From: Klebsiella quasipneumoniae subsp. quasipneumoniae
GTDB lineage: Bacteria; Pseudomonadota; Gammaproteobacteria; Enterobacterales; Enterobacteriaceae
Length of the DNA: 64,000 nt
NCBI RefSeq assembly: GCF_020525925.1
Contig: NZ_CP084876.1
Coordinates: 4,402,001 to 4,466,000 of the forward strand
Reading direction: 5' to 3'
The notes under the pieces are model-generated. The model searched no databases and was not told where the DNA came from. It worked only from the letters and a program-made list of their open reading frames with translations. Shown here piece after piece: positions 32,747 to 45,454 of this stretch. How positions within the stretch are numbered: the stretch's first letter is position 1; the number at the start of each line of letters is the position of its first letter. The position numbers and the translations under genes were made by a program.

Positions 32747-34214
32747 GGCGCTCCTCCTCCGTTTTTTGCGGGATCAGTTTGATTTCAGCCAGGTGACGGG
32801 CGATTTTTCCAATGTTTCCGGCACCTTGCACCAGCACTAAATCGTTGCCGGTCAGCACCGACGCCAGCATCGCCGCGGCCTGCGCCGGGTCGGATACCAG
32901 AATCGGGTCGACTTTACCGCGACCACGGATCGTACGGCACAGCGAGCGGCTGTCGGCGCCCGGGATCGGCGCTTCGCCTGCCGGGTAGACATCGAGCATC
33001 AGCAGCGCATCGACCTGGGTCAGCACGTTGGCGAAATCATCGTACAGATCGCGAGTACGGGTATAACGGTGCGGCTGGAATACCATCACCAGATTTTTAT
33101 CCGGCCAGCCGGCACGCGCCGCTTTGATAGTGGCGTCGACTTCCGTCGGGTGGTGACCGTAGTCATCGATCAGCATCGCGCTGCCCGCTTTGCCGTTGAC
33201 TTCCGTCAGCGGATATTCGCCAAGGAAGTCGAAGCGACGGCCGGTACCCTGGAAGCTTTCCAGCGCGCGCAGGATCGCCTGATCGTCAATCCCCTCTTCC
33301 GTCGCCACAGCGACCGCCGCCGCCGCGTTCAGCGCGTTATGGCGTCCCGGGGCATTGAGCGTCACCTGCAGCAGTTCTTTATCCTGACGCACCAGGCGGA
33401 AATGCCCCTGCGCCCCAACCTGACGGTAGTCTTCTACGCGAACGTCGGCGTCGTCGCTGAAACCGTAGGTGGTGATCTGCCGGCCAACGCGCGGCAGCAG
33501 TTCACGAATAACCGGATCGTCCACGCACATTACGGCGCGTCCGTAGAACGGCAGGTTGTGCAGGAAATTAATAAAGGTCTGCTTCAGATTTTCGAAGTCG
33601 CCATGGTAGGTATCCATATGGTCGGCTTCGATGTTGGTCACAATCGCGACCATCGGCTGCAGATGCAGGAACGACGCATCGCTCTCATCCGCTTCCGCAA
33701 TCAGGTAACGGCTATGGCCGAGACGCGCATGAACGCCCGCCGCTTTCACCAGCCCGCCGTTGACGAAGGTCGGGTCCAGCCCGGCTTCGGCGTAAATACT
33801 GGACACCATCGCGGTGGTGGTGGTTTTGCCGTGAGTTCCGGCAATCGCGATCCCGTGACGGAAGCGCATCAGCTCCGCCAGCATTTCCGCACGGCGGATC
33901 ACCGGGATACGCGCTTCGTGCGCGGCGACGATTTCCGGGTTATCGGCGGAAATCGCGCTGGAAACTACGACCACGCTGGCATCGCGCACGTTTTCCGGGC
34001 GATGGTTGAAATAAATGGTGGCGCCAAGCTGCGACAGCTGCTGGGTCACCGGATTCGGCGCGAGATCGGAGCCGCTGATCTGGTAACCTTCATTAGCCAA
34101 CACTTCGGCAATACCGCCCATACCGGCACCGCCGATGCCGACAAAGTGAATGTGCCGGACGCGACGCATCTCGGGCACTATGGAACGCAGTTTTGCCAAA
34201 TCTTGTGTATTCAT
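32739..34214 (-). CDS. murC: MurC, UDP-N-acetylmuramate-L-alanine ligase
   Basis: This 491-residue ligase adds the first stem residue. Its Mur-family ATP loop is GTHGKTTT, and the N-terminal Rossmann motif [14 protein letters not shown] binds the UDP-sugar. The length equals E. coli. It is followed by ddlB with an eight-base overlap and preceded by murG with a 47-bp gap. Confidence 0.98.
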   Translation of the reverse strand: MNTQDLAKLRSIVPEMRRVRHIHFVGIGGAGMGGIAEVLANEGYQISGSDLAPNPVTQQLSQLGATIYFNHRPENVRDASVVVVSSAISADNPEIVAAHEARIPVIRRAEMLAELMRFRHGIAIAGTHGKTTTTAMVSSIYAEAGLDPTFVNGGLVKAAGVHARLGHSRYLIAEADESDASFLHLQPMVAIVTNIEADHMDTYHGDFENLKQTFINFLHNLPFYGRAVMCVDDPVIRELLPRVGRQITTYGFSDDADVRVEDYRQVGAQGHFRLVRQDKELLQVTLNAPGRHNALNAAAAVAVATEEGIDDQAILRALESFQGTGRRFDFLGEYPLTEVNGKAGSAMLIDDYGHHPTEVDATIKAARAGWPDKNLVMVFQPHRYTRTRDLYDDFANVLTQVDALLMLDVYPAGEAPIPGADSRSLCRTIRGRGKVDPILVSDPAQAAAMLASVLTGNDLVLVQGAGNIGKIARHLAEIKLIPQKTEEERHG

Positions 34215-34261
34215 TCTTTACGCCATCAACATCTGTATTCGGGCGGTGAAAATCACCGCAA

Positions 34262-35332
34262 TTAGCGCGCCAAAGCTACGGCGCTGACCTCTTCTGCTAC
34301 CCGCTCGGTAGCGTCCGGAATCGAAGCGCCACGCGCTCGTTCCGCCATATCCAGCAAGGTTTCCCGATCCCAGCTCGCCAGAGTAGAGGCTACCGCCTCT
34401 ACCGTGAACGCCGGCTGTTCGAGAATTTTCGCCGCGCCGGCTTTCTCCAGCGGCAGCGCATTCCAGTACTGCTGACGATCTTTGTGCTGGAACGGTACAA
34501 ACAGCGCCGGTAAGCCCGCGGCCGCGATTTCGCTAACCGTCAGCGCGCCGGAACGGCAAACCACAACATCTGCCCAGGCATACGCCGCGGCCATATCATC
34601 AATAAATTCCGTCACTTTATGCTGCGGCTGCCCCGCGGCGGCATAGGCCTGCTGCACGGTTTGCTGGCCGCCTTTACCGCTCTGATGCCAGATGGTCACC
34701 GTATCGCCGAGCTTCGCCGCCACCTGCGGCATGGTCTGGTTCAGGACGCGCGCGCCCTGAGAGCCACCGACCACCAGCACGCGAATCGGCCCCTGACGGC
34801 CCACCAGACGCTGCCCCGGCAGCGGCAGCGCCAGCACATCGGTGCGCACCGGATTGCCGACCACGTCCGCATGCGGAAAGGCGCCGGGAAACGCCTGCAT
34901 CACTTTCTTCGCAATCTTCGCCAGCCACTTGTTGGTCAGGCCGGCAATGCCGTTTTGCTCGTGGAGGACCACTGGGATCCCCAGCGACCACGCCGCCAGA
35001 CCGCCAGGCCCGGACACATAGCCGCCCATGCCCAGCACCACGTCCGGCTGGAAACGCTTCATGATCGCCCGCGCCTGACGCCAGGCGTTGAAGATCCGCA
35101 CCGGCGCCAGCAGCTGTGCTTTAATCCCTTTGCCACGCAGGCCGGAGATACGGATAAAATCAATCTCGATGCCGTTTTTCGGCACTAAATCCGCTTCCAT
35201 ACGATCGGCGGTACCCAGCCAGCGAACCTGCCAGCCCTGGTCCATTAGATGGTGCGCGACCGCCAGTCCCGGGAACACATGCCCGCCGGTACCGCCCGCC
35301 ATCACCATCAACCGCTTTTCCTGACCGCTCAT
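34262..35332 (-). CDS. murG: MurG, lipid II-forming GlcNAc transferase
   Basis: This 356-residue peripheral GT28 enzyme adds GlcNAc to lipid I on the inner face of the membrane. The Gly-rich loops [13 protein letters not shown] and [14 protein letters not shown] are present. The UDP-GlcNAc site is the segment [22 protein letters not shown] with the following HKDRQQ. Start overlaps the ftsW stop by four bases. Confidence 0.98.
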   Translation of the reverse strand: MSGQEKRLMVMAGGTGGHVFPGLAVAHHLMDQGWQVRWLGTADRMEADLVPKNGIEIDFIRISGLRGKGIKAQLLAPVRIFNAWRQARAIMKRFQPDVVLGMGGYVSGPGGLAAWSLGIPVVLHEQNGIAGLTNKWLAKIAKKVMQAFPGAFPHADVVGNPVRTDVLALPLPGQRLVGRQGPIRVLVVGGSQGARVLNQTMPQVAAKLGDTVTIWHQSGKGGQQTVQQAYAAAGQPQHKVTEFIDDMAAAYAWADVVVCRSGALTVSEIAAAGLPALFVPFQHKDRQQYWNALPLEKAGAAKILEQPAFTVEAVASTLASWDRETLLDMAERARGASIPDATERVAEEVSAVALAR

Positions 35333-36603
35333 CGAACACCCCGTGTAAACGCCTGGGCTTTTTCCAGACGCGTTTCATAATCAATTCGCAACAACAACAT
35401 GATGGCCGTCGACATAATCAGCAGACTGGAACCACCATAACTGATCAGCGGCAGCGTCAGACCTTTCGTCGGCAGCATCCCCGCCGCCGCCCCGACGTTA
35501 ACTAACGCCTGGAAGCTAAACCAGATACCAATCGCACAGGCGAGGAAGCCGGAGAAGCGATGATCGATCTCCAGCGCTTTTCGGCCAATCGACATGGCGC
35601 GGAAAGCGACGAAGAATACCATTAAAAGCGCCAGTACCACACCGATATAACCGAGTTCTTCGCCGATGATGGCGAAGATAAAGTCAGTGTGCGCTTCCGG
35701 CAAATACTCCAGTTTTTGCACCGAGTTACCGAGTCCCTGCCCCCACATCTCGCCGCGGCCAAAGGCCATCAGCGACTGGGTCAGCTGGTAGCCGCTGCCG
35801 AACGGGTCTTCCCACGGGTTCCAGAAGGAGGTCACGCGGCGAATACGGTACGGTTCGGCGAGGATCAACAGGACCACCGCCGAGATGCCCATGCCGATAA
35901 TGGCGATGAACTGCCACAGCTTGGCGCCGGCGAGGAACAGCATCGCCAGCGTGGTGACGAACAGCACCACCACCGTACCGAGGTCAGGCTGCGCCAGCAG
36001 CAGGATCGCCAGCACGAAAATCACGCCCATCGGTTTTAAGAAGCCGCGCAGGTTGTTGCGCACTTCGTCAGCTTTACGCACCAGATAGTTGGCGATGTAG
36101 CAGAACAGCGACAGCTTGGTGAACTCCGCCGGCTGAATGCGCAGCGGACCGAGGGCGATCCAGCGCGATGCACCGTTTACCGAGCTACCCACCACCAGCA
36201 CGATCAGCAGCATGACGATCGAGGCGATCAGCATCGCGGTACTGTGGCGCTGCCAGAAATCCATCGGCAGTCGCAGCGTCACCAGCGCGAGGACAAAGGC
36301 CAGCACAATGTACAGGCCGTCACGCTTGGCGAAGAGGAAAGGATCGTTCGCCAGACGCTGCCCCACCGGCATTGACGCCGAGGTCACCATAATAAAGCCG
36401 ATCGCCGCCAGGCCGAAGGTCAGCCACAGCAGCATCCGGTCATACATCACCAGACTGTCGTTATCTTTTGGGCGCGAGCCCATCACCCAGCCTTTCAGCG
36501 CGGCGAACAGCCAGGCGAAGATAAACATCCCCGGCAGTCGCGGCAGTCTCAACCGAGGCAAGCTCAGTTGCGGCATTCTCAGGCGTGGGAGAGAGAAACG
36601 CAT
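35329..36603 (-). CDS. ftsW: FtsW, septal peptidoglycan glycosyltransferase (SEDS)
   Basis: This 424-residue SEDS protein polymerises septal glycan with FtsI. About ten membrane segments are visible, with the family motif [26 protein letters not shown] near the end. It is about ten residues longer than E. coli FtsW because the cytoplasmic N-terminus carries a tandem repeat, [10 protein letters not shown] then [10 protein letters not shown] (residues 4-23). ATG at 36603 overlaps the murD stop by one base; an upstream TTG codon is not needed. Confidence 0.97.
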   Translation of the reverse strand: MRFSLPRLRMPQLSLPRLRLPRLPGMFIFAWLFAALKGWVMGSRPKDNDSLVMYDRMLLWLTFGLAAIGFIMVTSASMPVGQRLANDPFLFAKRDGLYIVLAFVLALVTLRLPMDFWQRHSTAMLIASIVMLLIVLVVGSSVNGASRWIALGPLRIQPAEFTKLSLFCYIANYLVRKADEVRNNLRGFLKPMGVIFVLAILLLAQPDLGTVVVLFVTTLAMLFLAGAKLWQFIAIIGMGISAVVLLILAEPYRIRRVTSFWNPWEDPFGSGYQLTQSLMAFGRGEMWGQGLGNSVQKLEYLPEAHTDFIFAIIGEELGYIGVVLALLMVFFVAFRAMSIGRKALEIDHRFSGFLACAIGIWFSFQALVNVGAAAGMLPTKGLTLPLISYGGSSLLIMSTAIMLLLRIDYETRLEKAQAFTRGVR

Positions 36604-37919
36604 CAACCTAACTCCTTCGCCAGGCGGGCAAACATCTCGCCCCGTTGTTCAAAGTTCTTAAACTGATCCAGGCTGGCGCAGGCCGGCGACAGGAGAACCA
36701 TGTCACCCGCTTTCACCAGGGGCGCAATCTGACGCATCGCCTGTTCCATGGTTTCAGTTTGTACCGCCACCTCAGGACGCAGCTCGGCGAGCTCGGCGCC
36801 GTCGCGACCAAAGCAGTACAGGCGGATACGATCGCCGCCAAGGTAGCGCTTCAGCGGGGTGAAATCAGCGGACTTGCCGTCGCCGCCCAGCAGCAGATAC
36901 AGCGTGCCATCAAGCTGCAGGCCGTTCAGCGCCGCCTCGGTACTGCCGACGTTGGTTGCCTTCGAGTCGTTAATCCAGCGCACGCCGTTGTGATCCAGCA
37001 CCAGCTGGAAGCGATGCGCCAGGCCGGTAAAGGTGGTCAGCGCCTTCAGGCTGCTGGCACGCGGCAGGCCCGCGGCATCGGCCAGCGCCAGCGCCGCCAG
37101 GGCGTTGCTGTAGTTATGCTGACCCGTGATAGACATCTCTTTTACATTGAGGACTTTCTCACCTTTAACGCGCAGCCAGGTCTCGCCCTGCTGACGGTTA
37201 AGGTGGTAGTCACCGACATCGACGCCAAAGCTGATGCAGCGATCGTCCGCGCCGCGTACCGGCATGGTGAGCGCATCGTCCGCGTTGACCACGCAGGTCT
37301 TCGCATTCTCGTAAATCCGCAGCTTCGCCGCGCGATACTGCTGCAGCCCCAGCGGGTAGCGGTCCATATGGTCCTCAGTCACGTTGAGGATGGTTGCCGC
37401 CACCGCCTGCAGGCTGGAGGTGGTTTCCAGCTGGAAGCTGGAGAGCTCCAGGACATACAGCTCACGATCGGTATCCAGCAGCATCAGCGCCGGCAGGCCG
37501 ATATTGCCGCCCACGCCGACGTTAACCCCGGCCGCTTTCGCCATCTCGCCCACCAGGGTGGTGACGGTGCTTTTGCCGTTCGAGCCGGTAATGGCGATGA
37601 TCGGCGCCTGCGCTTCGCGGCAGAACAGTTCGATATCGCCAACGATCTCTACGCCAGCGTCCGCCGCCGCGCTCAACGAAGGATGAGCCAGCGCGATGCC
37701 GGGACTGGCGACAATCAGATCCGCCGCCAGCAGCCAGGTATCATTGAGGCCGCCAACATGGCATTCGACCGATTCAGGCAATTTATCCAGCCCGGGAGGC
37801 GCGACGCGGGTGTCCATCACGCGCGGGGTTACGCCGCGCGCCATGAAAAAGTCCACGCATGACAGGCCGGTCATGCCCAGCCCAATAATGACGACTTTTT
37901 TACCCTGATAATCTGCCAT
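36603..37919 (-). CDS. murD: MurD, UDP-MurNAc-L-Ala-D-Glu ligase
   Basis: This 438-residue ligase adds D-glutamate as the second stem residue. The ATP loop GSNGKSTVT and the downstream NDSKATN motif are clear. Length is the same as E. coli. Two bases separate it from the mraY stop. Confidence 0.98.
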   Translation of the reverse strand: MADYQGKKVVIIGLGMTGLSCVDFFMARGVTPRVMDTRVAPPGLDKLPESVECHVGGLNDTWLLAADLIVASPGIALAHPSLSAAADAGVEIVGDIELFCREAQAPIIAITGSNGKSTVTTLVGEMAKAAGVNVGVGGNIGLPALMLLDTDRELYVLELSSFQLETTSSLQAVAATILNVTEDHMDRYPLGLQQYRAAKLRIYENAKTCVVNADDALTMPVRGADDRCISFGVDVGDYHLNRQQGETWLRVKGEKVLNVKEMSITGQHNYSNALAALALADAAGLPRASSLKALTTFTGLAHRFQLVLDHNGVRWINDSKATNVGSTEAALNGLQLDGTLYLLLGGDGKSADFTPLKRYLGGDRIRLYCFGRDGAELAELRPEVAVQTETMEQAMRQIAPLVKAGDMVLLSPACASLDQFKNFEQRGEMFARLAKELG

Positions 37920-37921
37920 GA

Positions 37922-39004
37922 TTAACGTACCTTCAGCGTCGCCAGGCCAATCAGCACCAGCATCAGCGAAATAATCCAGAAGCGCACGATAACGCGCGGC
38001 TCCGGCCAGCCTTTCAGTTCATAGTGGTGGTGGATCGGCGCCATGCGGAAAATACGCTGACCGCGCAGCTTAAAGGAGCCGACCTGCAGGATCACCGACA
38101 GGGTCTCCACCACGAAAACACCGCCCATAATCACCAGCAGGAATTCCTGACGCAGCAGCACGGCGATAATGCCCAGCGCGCCGCCGAGCGCCAGCGAACC
38201 GACGTCGCCCATAAAGACCTGCGCCGGATAGGTGTTAAACCACAGAAAGCCCAGCCCCGCGCCGACGATCGCCGTACAGACGATCACCAGTTCGCCGGCG
38301 TGGCGCAGATAGGGGATGTGCAGGTAGTTGGCGAAATTCATGTTACCGGTCGCCCACGCCACCAGCGCAAAACCCGCCGCGACGAAGACGGTGGGCATGA
38401 TCGCCAGGCCGTCGAGACCGTCGGTCAGGTTAACCGCATTGCCGGTGCCGACAATCACGAAGTAGGCCAGCAGGATATAGAACAGCCCCAGCTGCGGCAT
38501 GACGTCTTTAAAGAACGGCACCACCAGCTCGGTCGCCGGGGTGTCTTTCCCGGCCAGATAGAGCGCGAACGCCACGCCCAGCGCGATCACCGACATCCAG
38601 AAATACTTCCAGCGGGCGATCAGGCCTTTGGTGTCTTTGCGCACCACTTTACGGTAGTCATCAACGAAGCCGATGATCCCGTAGCCGATTAATACCGTCA
38701 GCACGCACCAGACGTACGGGTTGGAGGGGTAAGCCCACAGCAGCACTGACACGGTGATCGCGGTGAGGATCATGATCCCCCCCATGGTCGGCGTGCCGCG
38801 TTTGCTGAAGTGGGACTCCGGACCGTCGTTACGAACCACCTGGCCGAAGGAGAGTTTTTGCAGACGGGCGATCATGCGCGGGCCCATCCACAGAGAGATG
38901 AACAGCGCGGTCAGCAGGCTGACGATGGCGCGAAACGTCAAATACGAAAAGACGTTAAAGCCGGAATAATATTTGACCAAATGTTCGGCCAGCCATACTA
39001 ACAT
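37922..39004 (-). CDS. mraY: MraY, phospho-MurNAc-pentapeptide translocase
   Basis: This 360-residue polytopic protein moves phospho-MurNAc-pentapeptide onto undecaprenyl phosphate to give lipid I. The catalytic Asp pair lies in GFVDDYRKV, the NLTDGLDGL motif follows, and the [11 protein letters not shown] loop is near the C-terminus. Length is identical to E. coli. Start overlaps the end of murF by seven bases. Confidence 0.98.
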   Translation of the reverse strand: MLVWLAEHLVKYYSGFNVFSYLTFRAIVSLLTALFISLWMGPRMIARLQKLSFGQVVRNDGPESHFSKRGTPTMGGIMILTAITVSVLLWAYPSNPYVWCVLTVLIGYGIIGFVDDYRKVVRKDTKGLIARWKYFWMSVIALGVAFALYLAGKDTPATELVVPFFKDVMPQLGLFYILLAYFVIVGTGNAVNLTDGLDGLAIMPTVFVAAGFALVAWATGNMNFANYLHIPYLRHAGELVIVCTAIVGAGLGFLWFNTYPAQVFMGDVGSLALGGALGIIAVLLRQEFLLVIMGGVFVVETLSVILQVGSFKLRGQRIFRMAPIHHHYELKGWPEPRVIVRFWIISLMLVLIGLATLKVR

Positions 39005-40356
39005 GTCCCAGTCTCCTGTAATGCGCGTACTACCTCTTCCATGGCGGCACTACGTGAACCCTTCACTAAAATGGTCATTATCTTATGCTCCGCCAGCAGC
39101 TCGCGCAGGCGAGCCACCACGGCGGCTTTATCGTTAAAATGTTCGCCCACGCCGCTGGCGCGGCTGATATCCGCGCTCAAGGCGCCGACGCTGAGAACGC
39201 AATCCAGCCCTGCCGCTTTCGCCGCTTCGCCGACTTCACGATGGCAAGCCGCGCTTTCCGCGCCAAGCTCCGCCATATCGCCGACCACCATCGTCCGGAA
39301 GCCGGGCATCTCTGACAGCACCTGCACCGCCGCGGTCATCGAACCGACGTTAGCGTTATAGGAGTCATCCAGCAGCAGCTGACTCTCGGTCAGGCGGATC
39401 GGGAACAGACGTCCCGGAACGGCCTGCAGCTGCGCCAGACCGGCTTTCACCGCCGCCAGATCGGCGCCTACCGCCATCGCCAGCGAGGTCGCCGCCAGCG
39501 CGTTAGCGATGTTGTGGCGTCCCGGCAGCGGCAGCAGTACGTCAACGTTGCCGGTTGGGGTCTGCAGCGTAAATTCGGTGCCGTGGCTGGTGATCTGCAC
39601 GTTAGTCGCGGTGAAATCGCTGTTGGCCGCGTTCGGCGAGAAGCGCCACACTTTGCGATCGCCAATCACCGCCTGCCAGTTCAGCCAGTCGTTGTTGTCG
39701 GCATTGAGAATGGCGATGCCGTTTTCCGGCAGACCGGTATAGATTTCGCCCTTCGCCTTCGCCACGCCCGCCAGCGAGCCGAAACCTTCAAGGTGCGCGG
39801 CGGCAAGGTTGTTGACCAGCGCCGCTTCCGGACGCGTCAGGCTGACGGTCCACGCGATTTCGCCCTGGTGGTTGGCGCCAAGCTCAATCACCGCGTACTG
39901 ATGTTCTTTGGTCAGACGCAGCAGGGTCATCGGTACGCCGATATCGTTGTTCAGGTTGCCGGCGGTATACAGCGTGTTGCCGCACTGGCTGAGGATCGCC
40001 GCGGTCATCTCTTTGACCGAGGTTTTACCGGACGAGCCGGTCAGGGCGACGACGCGGGTCGGCACCTGCTGACGTACCCAGGCGGCCAACTCGCCGAAAG
40101 CCTGCCGGGTATCTTTCACGATCACCTGCGGGAGATCGCAGGGTAGCGGACGGCTCACCAGCAGCGCGCCGGCGCCTGCCGCTTTCGCCTGTTCGGCAAA
40201 ATCATGGGCGTCGAAACGCTCGCCTTTCAGCGCCACAAACAGGCAGCCCGCCGTGATTTTACGGGTGTCGGTGGTCACCTCGTCGATAGCGATATCGCTA
40301 CCCTGCCGTTCGCCATGAGCGATCGCGGCGAGCTGGCTTAACGTAAAGCGAATCAT
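38998..40356 (-). CDS. murF: MurF, D-Ala-D-Ala-adding ligase
   Basis: This 452-residue ligase adds the D-Ala-D-Ala made by DdlB, finishing the soluble precursor. The ATP loop [11 protein letters not shown] and the [11 protein letters not shown] motif are visible. Length agrees with E. coli MurF. Start overlaps the murE stop by four bases. Confidence 0.98.
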   Translation of the reverse strand: MIRFTLSQLAAIAHGERQGSDIAIDEVTTDTRKITAGCLFVALKGERFDAHDFAEQAKAAGAGALLVSRPLPCDLPQVIVKDTRQAFGELAAWVRQQVPTRVVALTGSSGKTSVKEMTAAILSQCGNTLYTAGNLNNDIGVPMTLLRLTKEHQYAVIELGANHQGEIAWTVSLTRPEAALVNNLAAAHLEGFGSLAGVAKAKGEIYTGLPENGIAILNADNNDWLNWQAVIGDRKVWRFSPNAANSDFTATNVQITSHGTEFTLQTPTGNVDVLLPLPGRHNIANALAATSLAMAVGADLAAVKAGLAQLQAVPGRLFPIRLTESQLLLDDSYNANVGSMTAAVQVLSEMPGFRTMVVGDMAELGAESAACHREVGEAAKAAGLDCVLSVGALSADISRASGVGEHFNDKAAVVARLRELLAEHKIMTILVKGSRSAAMEEVVRALQETGTC

Positions 40357-41840
40357 GCTACCGCTCCCAGCAGACGCGCGACGGTGACGCGGTCGGAATA
40401 ATCCAGACGACGGTTGCCGACGATCTGGTAATCTTCATGGCCTTTACCCGCCACCAGCACCACGTCGTTCTCCTGCGCCTGCATCACGGCGTTGGTCACC
40501 GCTTCCGCACGGCCTTCCATCACTTTTGCATGACCTGCATCGAGCATGCCGGCCAGAATATCGTTGATAATCGCCCGCGGCTCTTCGGTACGCGGGTTGT
40601 CGTCAGTGACGACCACGATATCGGCGAACTCTTCAGCAATCGCGCCCATCAGCGGACGCTTGCCTTTGTCGCGGTCTCCGCCACAGCCGAAGACGCACCA
40701 CAGCTTGCCGCTGCAGTGCAGGCGCGCGGCCTGCAGCGCTTTTTCCAGCGCGTCAGGCGTATGGGCATAATCCACCACCACGGCCGGTTTACCGGGCGCG
40801 CTGAACACTTCCATACGGCCGCATACCGGCTGTAAACGAGCCGCCGTTTTCAGCAGATCGGCCAGCGGATAGCCCAGAGCCAGCAGCGTGGCCAGCGCCA
40901 GCAGCAGGTTGCTGACGTTAAAGGCGCCCATCAGGCGACTTTCGATTTCACCGTTGCCCCAGCTGGAGTCAAACTGGATGGTGGCGCCGCTGTCGTGATA
41001 GTTGACCGCGGTGGCCTTCAGCCAGCGGCCGTGGCAGTTCGGATTGATATGATCTTCCATCGACACCGCCACCGCGTCCGGTAGCTTCGCCAGCCAGCGA
41101 CGACCGACTTCATCGTCAGCGTTGACGATGGCCTGGCCGCAATGGTGGGTGGAGTACAGCAGCCATTTCGCCGCTTCGTAGTGCGCCATATCGCCATGGT
41201 AGTCGAGGTGGTCGCGGCTCAGGTTGGTAAATACCGAGGCGGCAAACTGCACGGCCGCCACGCGGTGCTGCACCAGCCCGTGGGAAGAGACTTCCATCGC
41301 GCCGAAGGTTGCCCCCTGCTCGACCAGGCCGGAAAGCACGTGCTGAACATCGACCGCAGAGCCGGTGGTGTTTTCGCTCGGCACCACTTTATCCAGCAGC
41401 CCGTTGCCGACGGTCCCCATCACCGCGCTGGTTTCGCCGAGCAGTTTCGCCCATTGCGCCAGAAGCTGGGTGGTGGTGGTTTTGCCGTTGGTACCAGTCA
41501 CGCCCACCAGACGCAGCTGCTGCGACGGCTGATGATAAAAACGCCCGGCCAGCGCCGATAAACGTTCGTTAAGCTGGCTCAGGAAGATAACCGGCACGCC
41601 GTGCATTTCACGGATCTCACCGTCTTTCGCTTCGCCCTGCGCTTCAGCAATAATGGCAGCCACACCTTGCGCTATCGCCTGCGGGATATAACGACGCCCG
41701 TCCGCCTGATGACCCTGTACCGCGATAAAGAGATCGCCGGAAGCCGCCACCCGGCTGTCCAGCGTCATCTCTCGCAGAATGCGCTCCGGTGCGTTTGGCA
41801 CCCATGGAGCGAGAAGGTCGCGCAAATTACGATCTGCCAC
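40353..41840 (-). CDS. murE: MurE, meso-diaminopimelate-adding ligase
   Basis: This 495-residue ligase adds meso-diaminopimelate at the third position. The ATP loop is [10 protein letters not shown]. The DNPRxE motif ([15 protein letters not shown]) marks meso-DAP rather than lysine specificity, as expected in a Gram-negative. Its start lies 14 bases inside the 3' end of ftsI. Confidence 0.98.
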   Translation of the reverse strand: MADRNLRDLLAPWVPNAPERILREMTLDSRVAASGDLFIAVQGHQADGRRYIPQAIAQGVAAIIAEAQGEAKDGEIREMHGVPVIFLSQLNERLSALAGRFYHQPSQQLRLVGVTGTNGKTTTTQLLAQWAKLLGETSAVMGTVGNGLLDKVVPSENTTGSAVDVQHVLSGLVEQGATFGAMEVSSHGLVQHRVAAVQFAASVFTNLSRDHLDYHGDMAHYEAAKWLLYSTHHCGQAIVNADDEVGRRWLAKLPDAVAVSMEDHINPNCHGRWLKATAVNYHDSGATIQFDSSWGNGEIESRLMGAFNVSNLLLALATLLALGYPLADLLKTAARLQPVCGRMEVFSAPGKPAVVVDYAHTPDALEKALQAARLHCSGKLWCVFGCGGDRDKGKRPLMGAIAEEFADIVVVTDDNPRTEEPRAIINDILAGMLDAGHAKVMEGRAEAVTNAVMQAQENDVVLVAGKGHEDYQIVGNRRLDYSDRVTVARLLGAVA

Positions 41841-43593
41841 CTGTTCCCTCGCCTTGATTAATTACAAATTCACTTTTTTCGCCCGTTGCCAGCGCATCCG
41901 GTTCGATGTTCATGGTGCGCAATACGCCGCCCATGATGGCACCGAACACCGGCGCGGAAACGGCGCCACCGTAGTATTTACCTGCCTGCGGGTCGTTGAT
42001 CACCACCACCAGCGCAAAGCGCGGATGGCTGGCGGGCGCAACGCCTGCGGTGTAAGCAATATATTTGTTGATATAGCGGCCATCCGGCCCCACTTTTTTC
42101 GCCGTACCGGTTTTAATCGCGATGCGATAGCCTTTGATCGCCGCTTTCACGCCGCCGCCGCCGGGCAGCGCCACGCTTTCCATCATATGAACGACGGTAC
42201 GAACGAGTGATTCCGGGAAGACACGCTCGCCCGGAACCGGTGGATCAACTTTGGTAATCGACAGCGGGCGATAGATGCCGTAGCTGCCAATCGTTGCGTA
42301 GACTCGCGCTAACTGTAACGGGGTTACCATTAGCCCGTAGCCGAAAGAAAAGGTGGCCCTCTCTATGTCAGACCACCGTTGTTTTTGAGGATATAAGCCA
42401 CTGCGTTCTCCGACCAACCCCAAATTGGTCGCCTTTCCAAGCCCAAAACGTGAGTAAGTATCTACTAACGCTGAGGACGGCATCGCTAACGCCAGCTTAG
42501 AAACACCGACGTTACTCGACTTCTGTAGCACCCCGGTCAGGGTCAATTCGCTGTAGCGCGCCACGTCTTTAATTTCGTGGCCGTTAATTCGATAAGGCAC
42601 GGTATTGAGCACGGTATTTTCGTTGACGATACCGCGCTGCAGCGCCGTCATCACCACCATCGGCTTCACCGTCGAACCCGGTTCGAAGACGTCGGTGATG
42701 GCGCGGTTACGCATGGTGTCTTTCGCCGTGCCGGCGAAGTTGTTTGGGTTGTAGGACGGGCTGTTGGCCATCGCCAGCACTTCGCCGGTGTTCACGTCCA
42801 CTAACACCGCGCTTCCGGACTCGGCTTTGTTAAAGGCCACGGCGTTGTTCAGCTCACGATAGACCAGCGCCTGCAGACGCTCATCGATGCTCAGCGCCAG
42901 GTTGTGCGCCGCCTGGCTGTCGGTGGAAGAGATGTCTTCAATTACCCGACCATAGCGGTCTTTACGCACGATACGCTCGCCCGGCTGGCCGGTGAGCCAT
43001 TTATCAAAGCTTTTTTCGACCCCTTCAATCCCCTGGCTGTCGACGTTGGTAAAACCGATGAGGTGAGCGGTCACTTCCCCGGAAGGGTAGTAACGACGGG
43101 ATTCTTCACGCAGATGAATGCCCGGCAGCTTCAGTTTTTTGATGTAGTCGGCCATGTCAGGGTTAACCTGACGCGCCAGATAGATGAAACGCATCCGCGG
43201 ATTGGTATTGATGCGCGTCGCCAGCTGATCCAGCGGCATATTGAGGGCATCCGCCAGCGCCTTCCAGCGCGTATCCAGGGTTACCCCGCCGGCATCATGG
43301 AGTTCTTTCGGATCGGCCCAGATAGCTTTCACCGGCACGCTGACCGCCAGTGGACGTCCGGAGCGGTCGGTAATCATCCCGCGCGCGGTGGACACTTCCT
43401 GTACGCGCAGGGAACGCATATCGCCCTGACGCACCAGCATATCCGGGCTGACCACCTGTAGCCAGGCAACGCGCCCCAGCAGGAAAGTCAGCGCCAGCAG
43501 AATGCAGCCGCACAGCAACGCAAAACGCCAACTGATAAAGTTGGCCTGTTCTTCCTGACGTTTTGCTTTTGGCGTTTTTGGCGCTGCTTTCAT
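41827..43593 (-). CDS. ftsI: FtsI (PBP3), septal transpeptidase
   Basis: This 588-residue class B penicillin-binding protein crosslinks septal peptidoglycan. It has one N-terminal membrane segment (about 20-40), a pedestal domain, then the transpeptidase motifs SxxK (EPGSTVKP, Ser307 in E. coli numbering), SSN and KTGTAKK in order. The start at 43593 (MKAAPKTPK) gives the E. coli length; a TTG three codons upstream is rejected. No insertion is seen at the 330s YRIN/YRIK hot spot: the sequence reads [13 protein letters not shown] without duplication. Confidence 0.98.
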   Translation of the reverse strand: MKAAPKTPKAKRQEEQANFISWRFALLCGCILLALTFLLGRVAWLQVVSPDMLVRQGDMRSLRVQEVSTARGMITDRSGRPLAVSVPVKAIWADPKELHDAGGVTLDTRWKALADALNMPLDQLATRINTNPRMRFIYLARQVNPDMADYIKKLKLPGIHLREESRRYYPSGEVTAHLIGFTNVDSQGIEGVEKSFDKWLTGQPGERIVRKDRYGRVIEDISSTDSQAAHNLALSIDERLQALVYRELNNAVAFNKAESGSAVLVDVNTGEVLAMANSPSYNPNNFAGTAKDTMRNRAITDVFEPGSTVKPMVVMTALQRGIVNENTVLNTVPYRINGHEIKDVARYSELTLTGVLQKSSNVGVSKLALAMPSSALVDTYSRFGLGKATNLGLVGERSGLYPQKQRWSDIERATFSFGYGLMVTPLQLARVYATIGSYGIYRPLSITKVDPPVPGERVFPESLVRTVVHMMESVALPGGGGVKAAIKGYRIAIKTGTAKKVGPDGRYINKYIAYTAGVAPASHPRFALVVVINDPQAGKYYGGAVSAPVFGAIMGGVLRTMNIEPDALATGEKSEFVINQGEGTGGRS

Positions 43594-43608
43594 CCGTCGC
43601 AATAATCC

Positions 43609-43974
43609 TTATTTCTGTACAACGATATTTTCTTGTGATGGATCGACGTGTTGCATCTGCAACTTCTCGGTCGCGATCCGTTCAACCCGACTGTGATCGC
43701 CGAGCGCGTTCTCTTCGAGGATCAGGTTGCGCCACTCAATGTCCAGGGCGTCGCGTTCCAGAACCAGTTGTTCACGCTGCGCGGTCAACAGGCGCGTGTG
43801 GTGCGCGGTGGTGACCACGGTAATCGCCGTAATAATGATGCAAATGAACAGGCAGAGTGGCAGTTTCCCAAACCGCAGAAGGTCGTCCCCGATCACGCCA
43901 GGCAAAGCATGGCGCTCGTTGCTTCCAATCGACCCTTTAACTTTGCTTAAGGCCTCTGTCACTCTGCCGATCAT
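43609..43974 (-). CDS. ftsL: FtsL, division membrane protein
   Basis: This 121-residue bitopic protein has a membrane segment at about 35-57 ([20 protein letters not shown]) and a periplasmic coiled coil that pairs with FtsB. The length is identical to E. coli. Start overlaps the rsmH stop by four bases and the ftsI start follows 15 bp after its stop. Confidence 0.97.
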   Translation of the reverse strand: MIGRVTEALSKVKGSIGSNERHALPGVIGDDLLRFGKLPLCLFICIIITAITVVTTAHHTRLLTAQREQLVLERDALDIEWRNLILEENALGDHSRVERIATEKLQMQHVDPSQENIVVQK

Positions 43975-44912
43975 GCGTTCGTCCTCTCTGCGATACGCAG
44001 CACTGAACTACGGGCACGTGGATTCTCTGCCACCTCTTCTTCGCCCGGCATCAACTTGCCTAGTGCTCGTAACTCACGGCCGCCCAGTTTTTTGAGCTGC
44101 GATTCGGTCATCGGTATTCCCGCCGGAACCTGCGGACCGCGGCTTTGCTCACGCATAAAGCGCTTTACAATGCGATCTTCCAGCGAATGAAAACTAATGA
44201 TCGACAGCCGCCCGCCCGGGGCCAGCACGCTGAGCGAGCTTTTTAGCGCCTGCTCTATCTCCTCCAGTTCACTGTTTACCCAAATGCGCACCGCCTGGAA
44301 GGTACGGGTCGCGGGATGTTTGTGCTTATCTTTTACCGGCATCGCCGCGGCGATGACCTCCGCCAGCTCTTTAGTGCGGGTCATCGGTGCAATGCGATTA
44401 CGTTCGACGATCGCGCGGGCGATCCGTTTACCGAAACGCTCTTCGCCGAAGGTTTTAATCACCCAGGCGATATCCGCTTCTTCAGCGGTCTGCAGCCATT
44501 CGGCCGCGGACTGACCGCGGGTCGGATCCATGCGCATATCCAGCGGCCCGTCGCGCATAAAGGAAAAGCCGCGTTCCGCATCGTCAAGCTGCGGGGAAGA
44601 GACGCCAAGATCGAGCAGAATGCCGTCGATCTTACCGGTAAGATTGCGCTCGCCGACGTACTCAGCAAGCTGTGAAAATGGACCATGTACGATGGAAAAG
44701 CGGGGATCATCGATGGTTTGCGCGACGGCAATCGCCTGAGGATCGCGATCGATTGCCAGCAAGCGTCCTTCCGCTCCCAGTTGGGAGAGGATCAGGCGCG
44801 AGTGACCGCCGCGACCAAAGGTACCATCAATATAGATACCGTCTGGACGAATATTGAGGCCGTTGACGGCTTCATCCAGAAGTACCGTAGTGTGTTTAAA
44901 GTTTTCCATCAT
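43971..44912 (-). CDS. rsmH: RsmH, 16S rRNA m4C1402 methyltransferase
   Basis: This 313-residue SAM-dependent enzyme (formerly MraW) methylates N4 of C1402 in 16S rRNA. The SAM site is seen in [12 protein letters not shown] and AIDRDPQAI; the [10 protein letters not shown] motif follows. Length equals E. coli. It begins two bases after mraZ. Confidence 0.97.
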   Translation of the reverse strand: MMENFKHTTVLLDEAVNGLNIRPDGIYIDGTFGRGGHSRLILSQLGAEGRLLAIDRDPQAIAVAQTIDDPRFSIVHGPFSQLAEYVGERNLTGKIDGILLDLGVSSPQLDDAERGFSFMRDGPLDMRMDPTRGQSAAEWLQTAEEADIAWVIKTFGEERFGKRIARAIVERNRIAPMTRTKELAEVIAAAMPVKDKHKHPATRTFQAVRIWVNSELEEIEQALKSSLSVLAPGGRLSIISFHSLEDRIVKRFMREQSRGPQVPAGIPMTESQLKKLGGRELRALGKLMPGEEEVAENPRARSSVLRIAERTNA

Positions 44913-44914
44913 TT

Positions 44915-45373
44915 TTATAAAGACAAATCCTGCAGGCGCTCCGACAGTTCACCGGTCGCGGACTGCTCAGCGTCGATATCTTCCTTGACCCGTTGATACC
45001 AGGTCGTTTCGTCCCACAGTTCAAATTTATTAAACTGCCCGACCAGCATCACTTCTTTTGTCAGCCCGGCATGCTGCCGTAACACCGGCGCTATCAGCAA
45101 GCGACCGGCATTATCCATCTGACATTCGCTGGCATGACCCAGAAGCAAACGCTGTACGCGCCGCTCAACGGGATTCATGCTCGATAAACGCGACAATTTC
45201 TGCTCGATGACTTCCCATTCAGGCAATGGATAAAGCAGCAGGCACGGGTGATGAATGTCAATGGTGCATACCAATTGACCGGCAGCGTCCTCGATCAGCC
45301 CATCGCGATAGCGCGTTGGCACGGCCAGGCGGCCTTTGCTGTCGAGATTGACTAACGTTGCTCCACGGAACAT
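44915..45373 (-). CDS. mraZ: MraZ, AbrB-fold repressor of the dcw cluster
   Basis: This 152-residue protein has two SpoVT/AbrB DNA-binding repeats (each with the DxxGRLxxP pattern: [12 protein letters not shown] and [12 protein letters not shown]). It forms a ring and represses its own operon. The start at 45373 ([14 protein letters not shown]) gives the E. coli length and has GAGG six nt upstream. An in-frame ATG 12 codons earlier lies in the operator region. Confidence 0.97.
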   Translation of the reverse strand: MFRGATLVNLDSKGRLAVPTRYRDGLIEDAAGQLVCTIDIHHPCLLLYPLPEWEVIEQKLSRLSSMNPVERRVQRLLLGHASECQMDNAGRLLIAPVLRQHAGLTKEVMLVGQFNKFELWDETTWYQRVKEDIDAEQSATGELSERLQDLSL

Positions 45374-45392
45374 GCCAGCCTCACCCCTTTTC

Positions 45393-45416
45393 GCCACTTT
45401 ATCCCACAAATTCCCA
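45393..45416 (-). promoter_or_regulatory. MraZ-binding repeats
   Basis: On the minus strand TGGGAATTTG, TGGGATAAAG and TGGCGAAAAG follow at ten-base spacing, matching the TGGGN tandem repeats bound by MraZ rings in E. coli. A fourth unit (GGGT) is degenerate. The site lies between the mra promoter and the mraZ start. Confidence 0.85.
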
Positions 45417-45424
45417 CCACAAGG

Positions 45425-45454
45425 AGTTTACGGAGCGGAGGAAAAGCTTGTCAA
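45425..45454 (-). promoter_or_regulatory. Pmra, main promoter of the dcw cluster
   Basis: The minus strand shows a consensus -35 TTGACA (45449-45454) and a -10 TAAACT (45425-45430), 18 bp apart, directly upstream of the MraZ repeats, as in E. coli Pmra. It should drive mraZ through at least ftsW. Confidence 0.85.

Noticed and set aside
41827..43593. Beta-lactam resistance insertion in FtsI
   Set aside because: I checked the region after TVPYRIN for a duplicated four-residue insert as reported in some enterobacteria. The sequence is uninterrupted.
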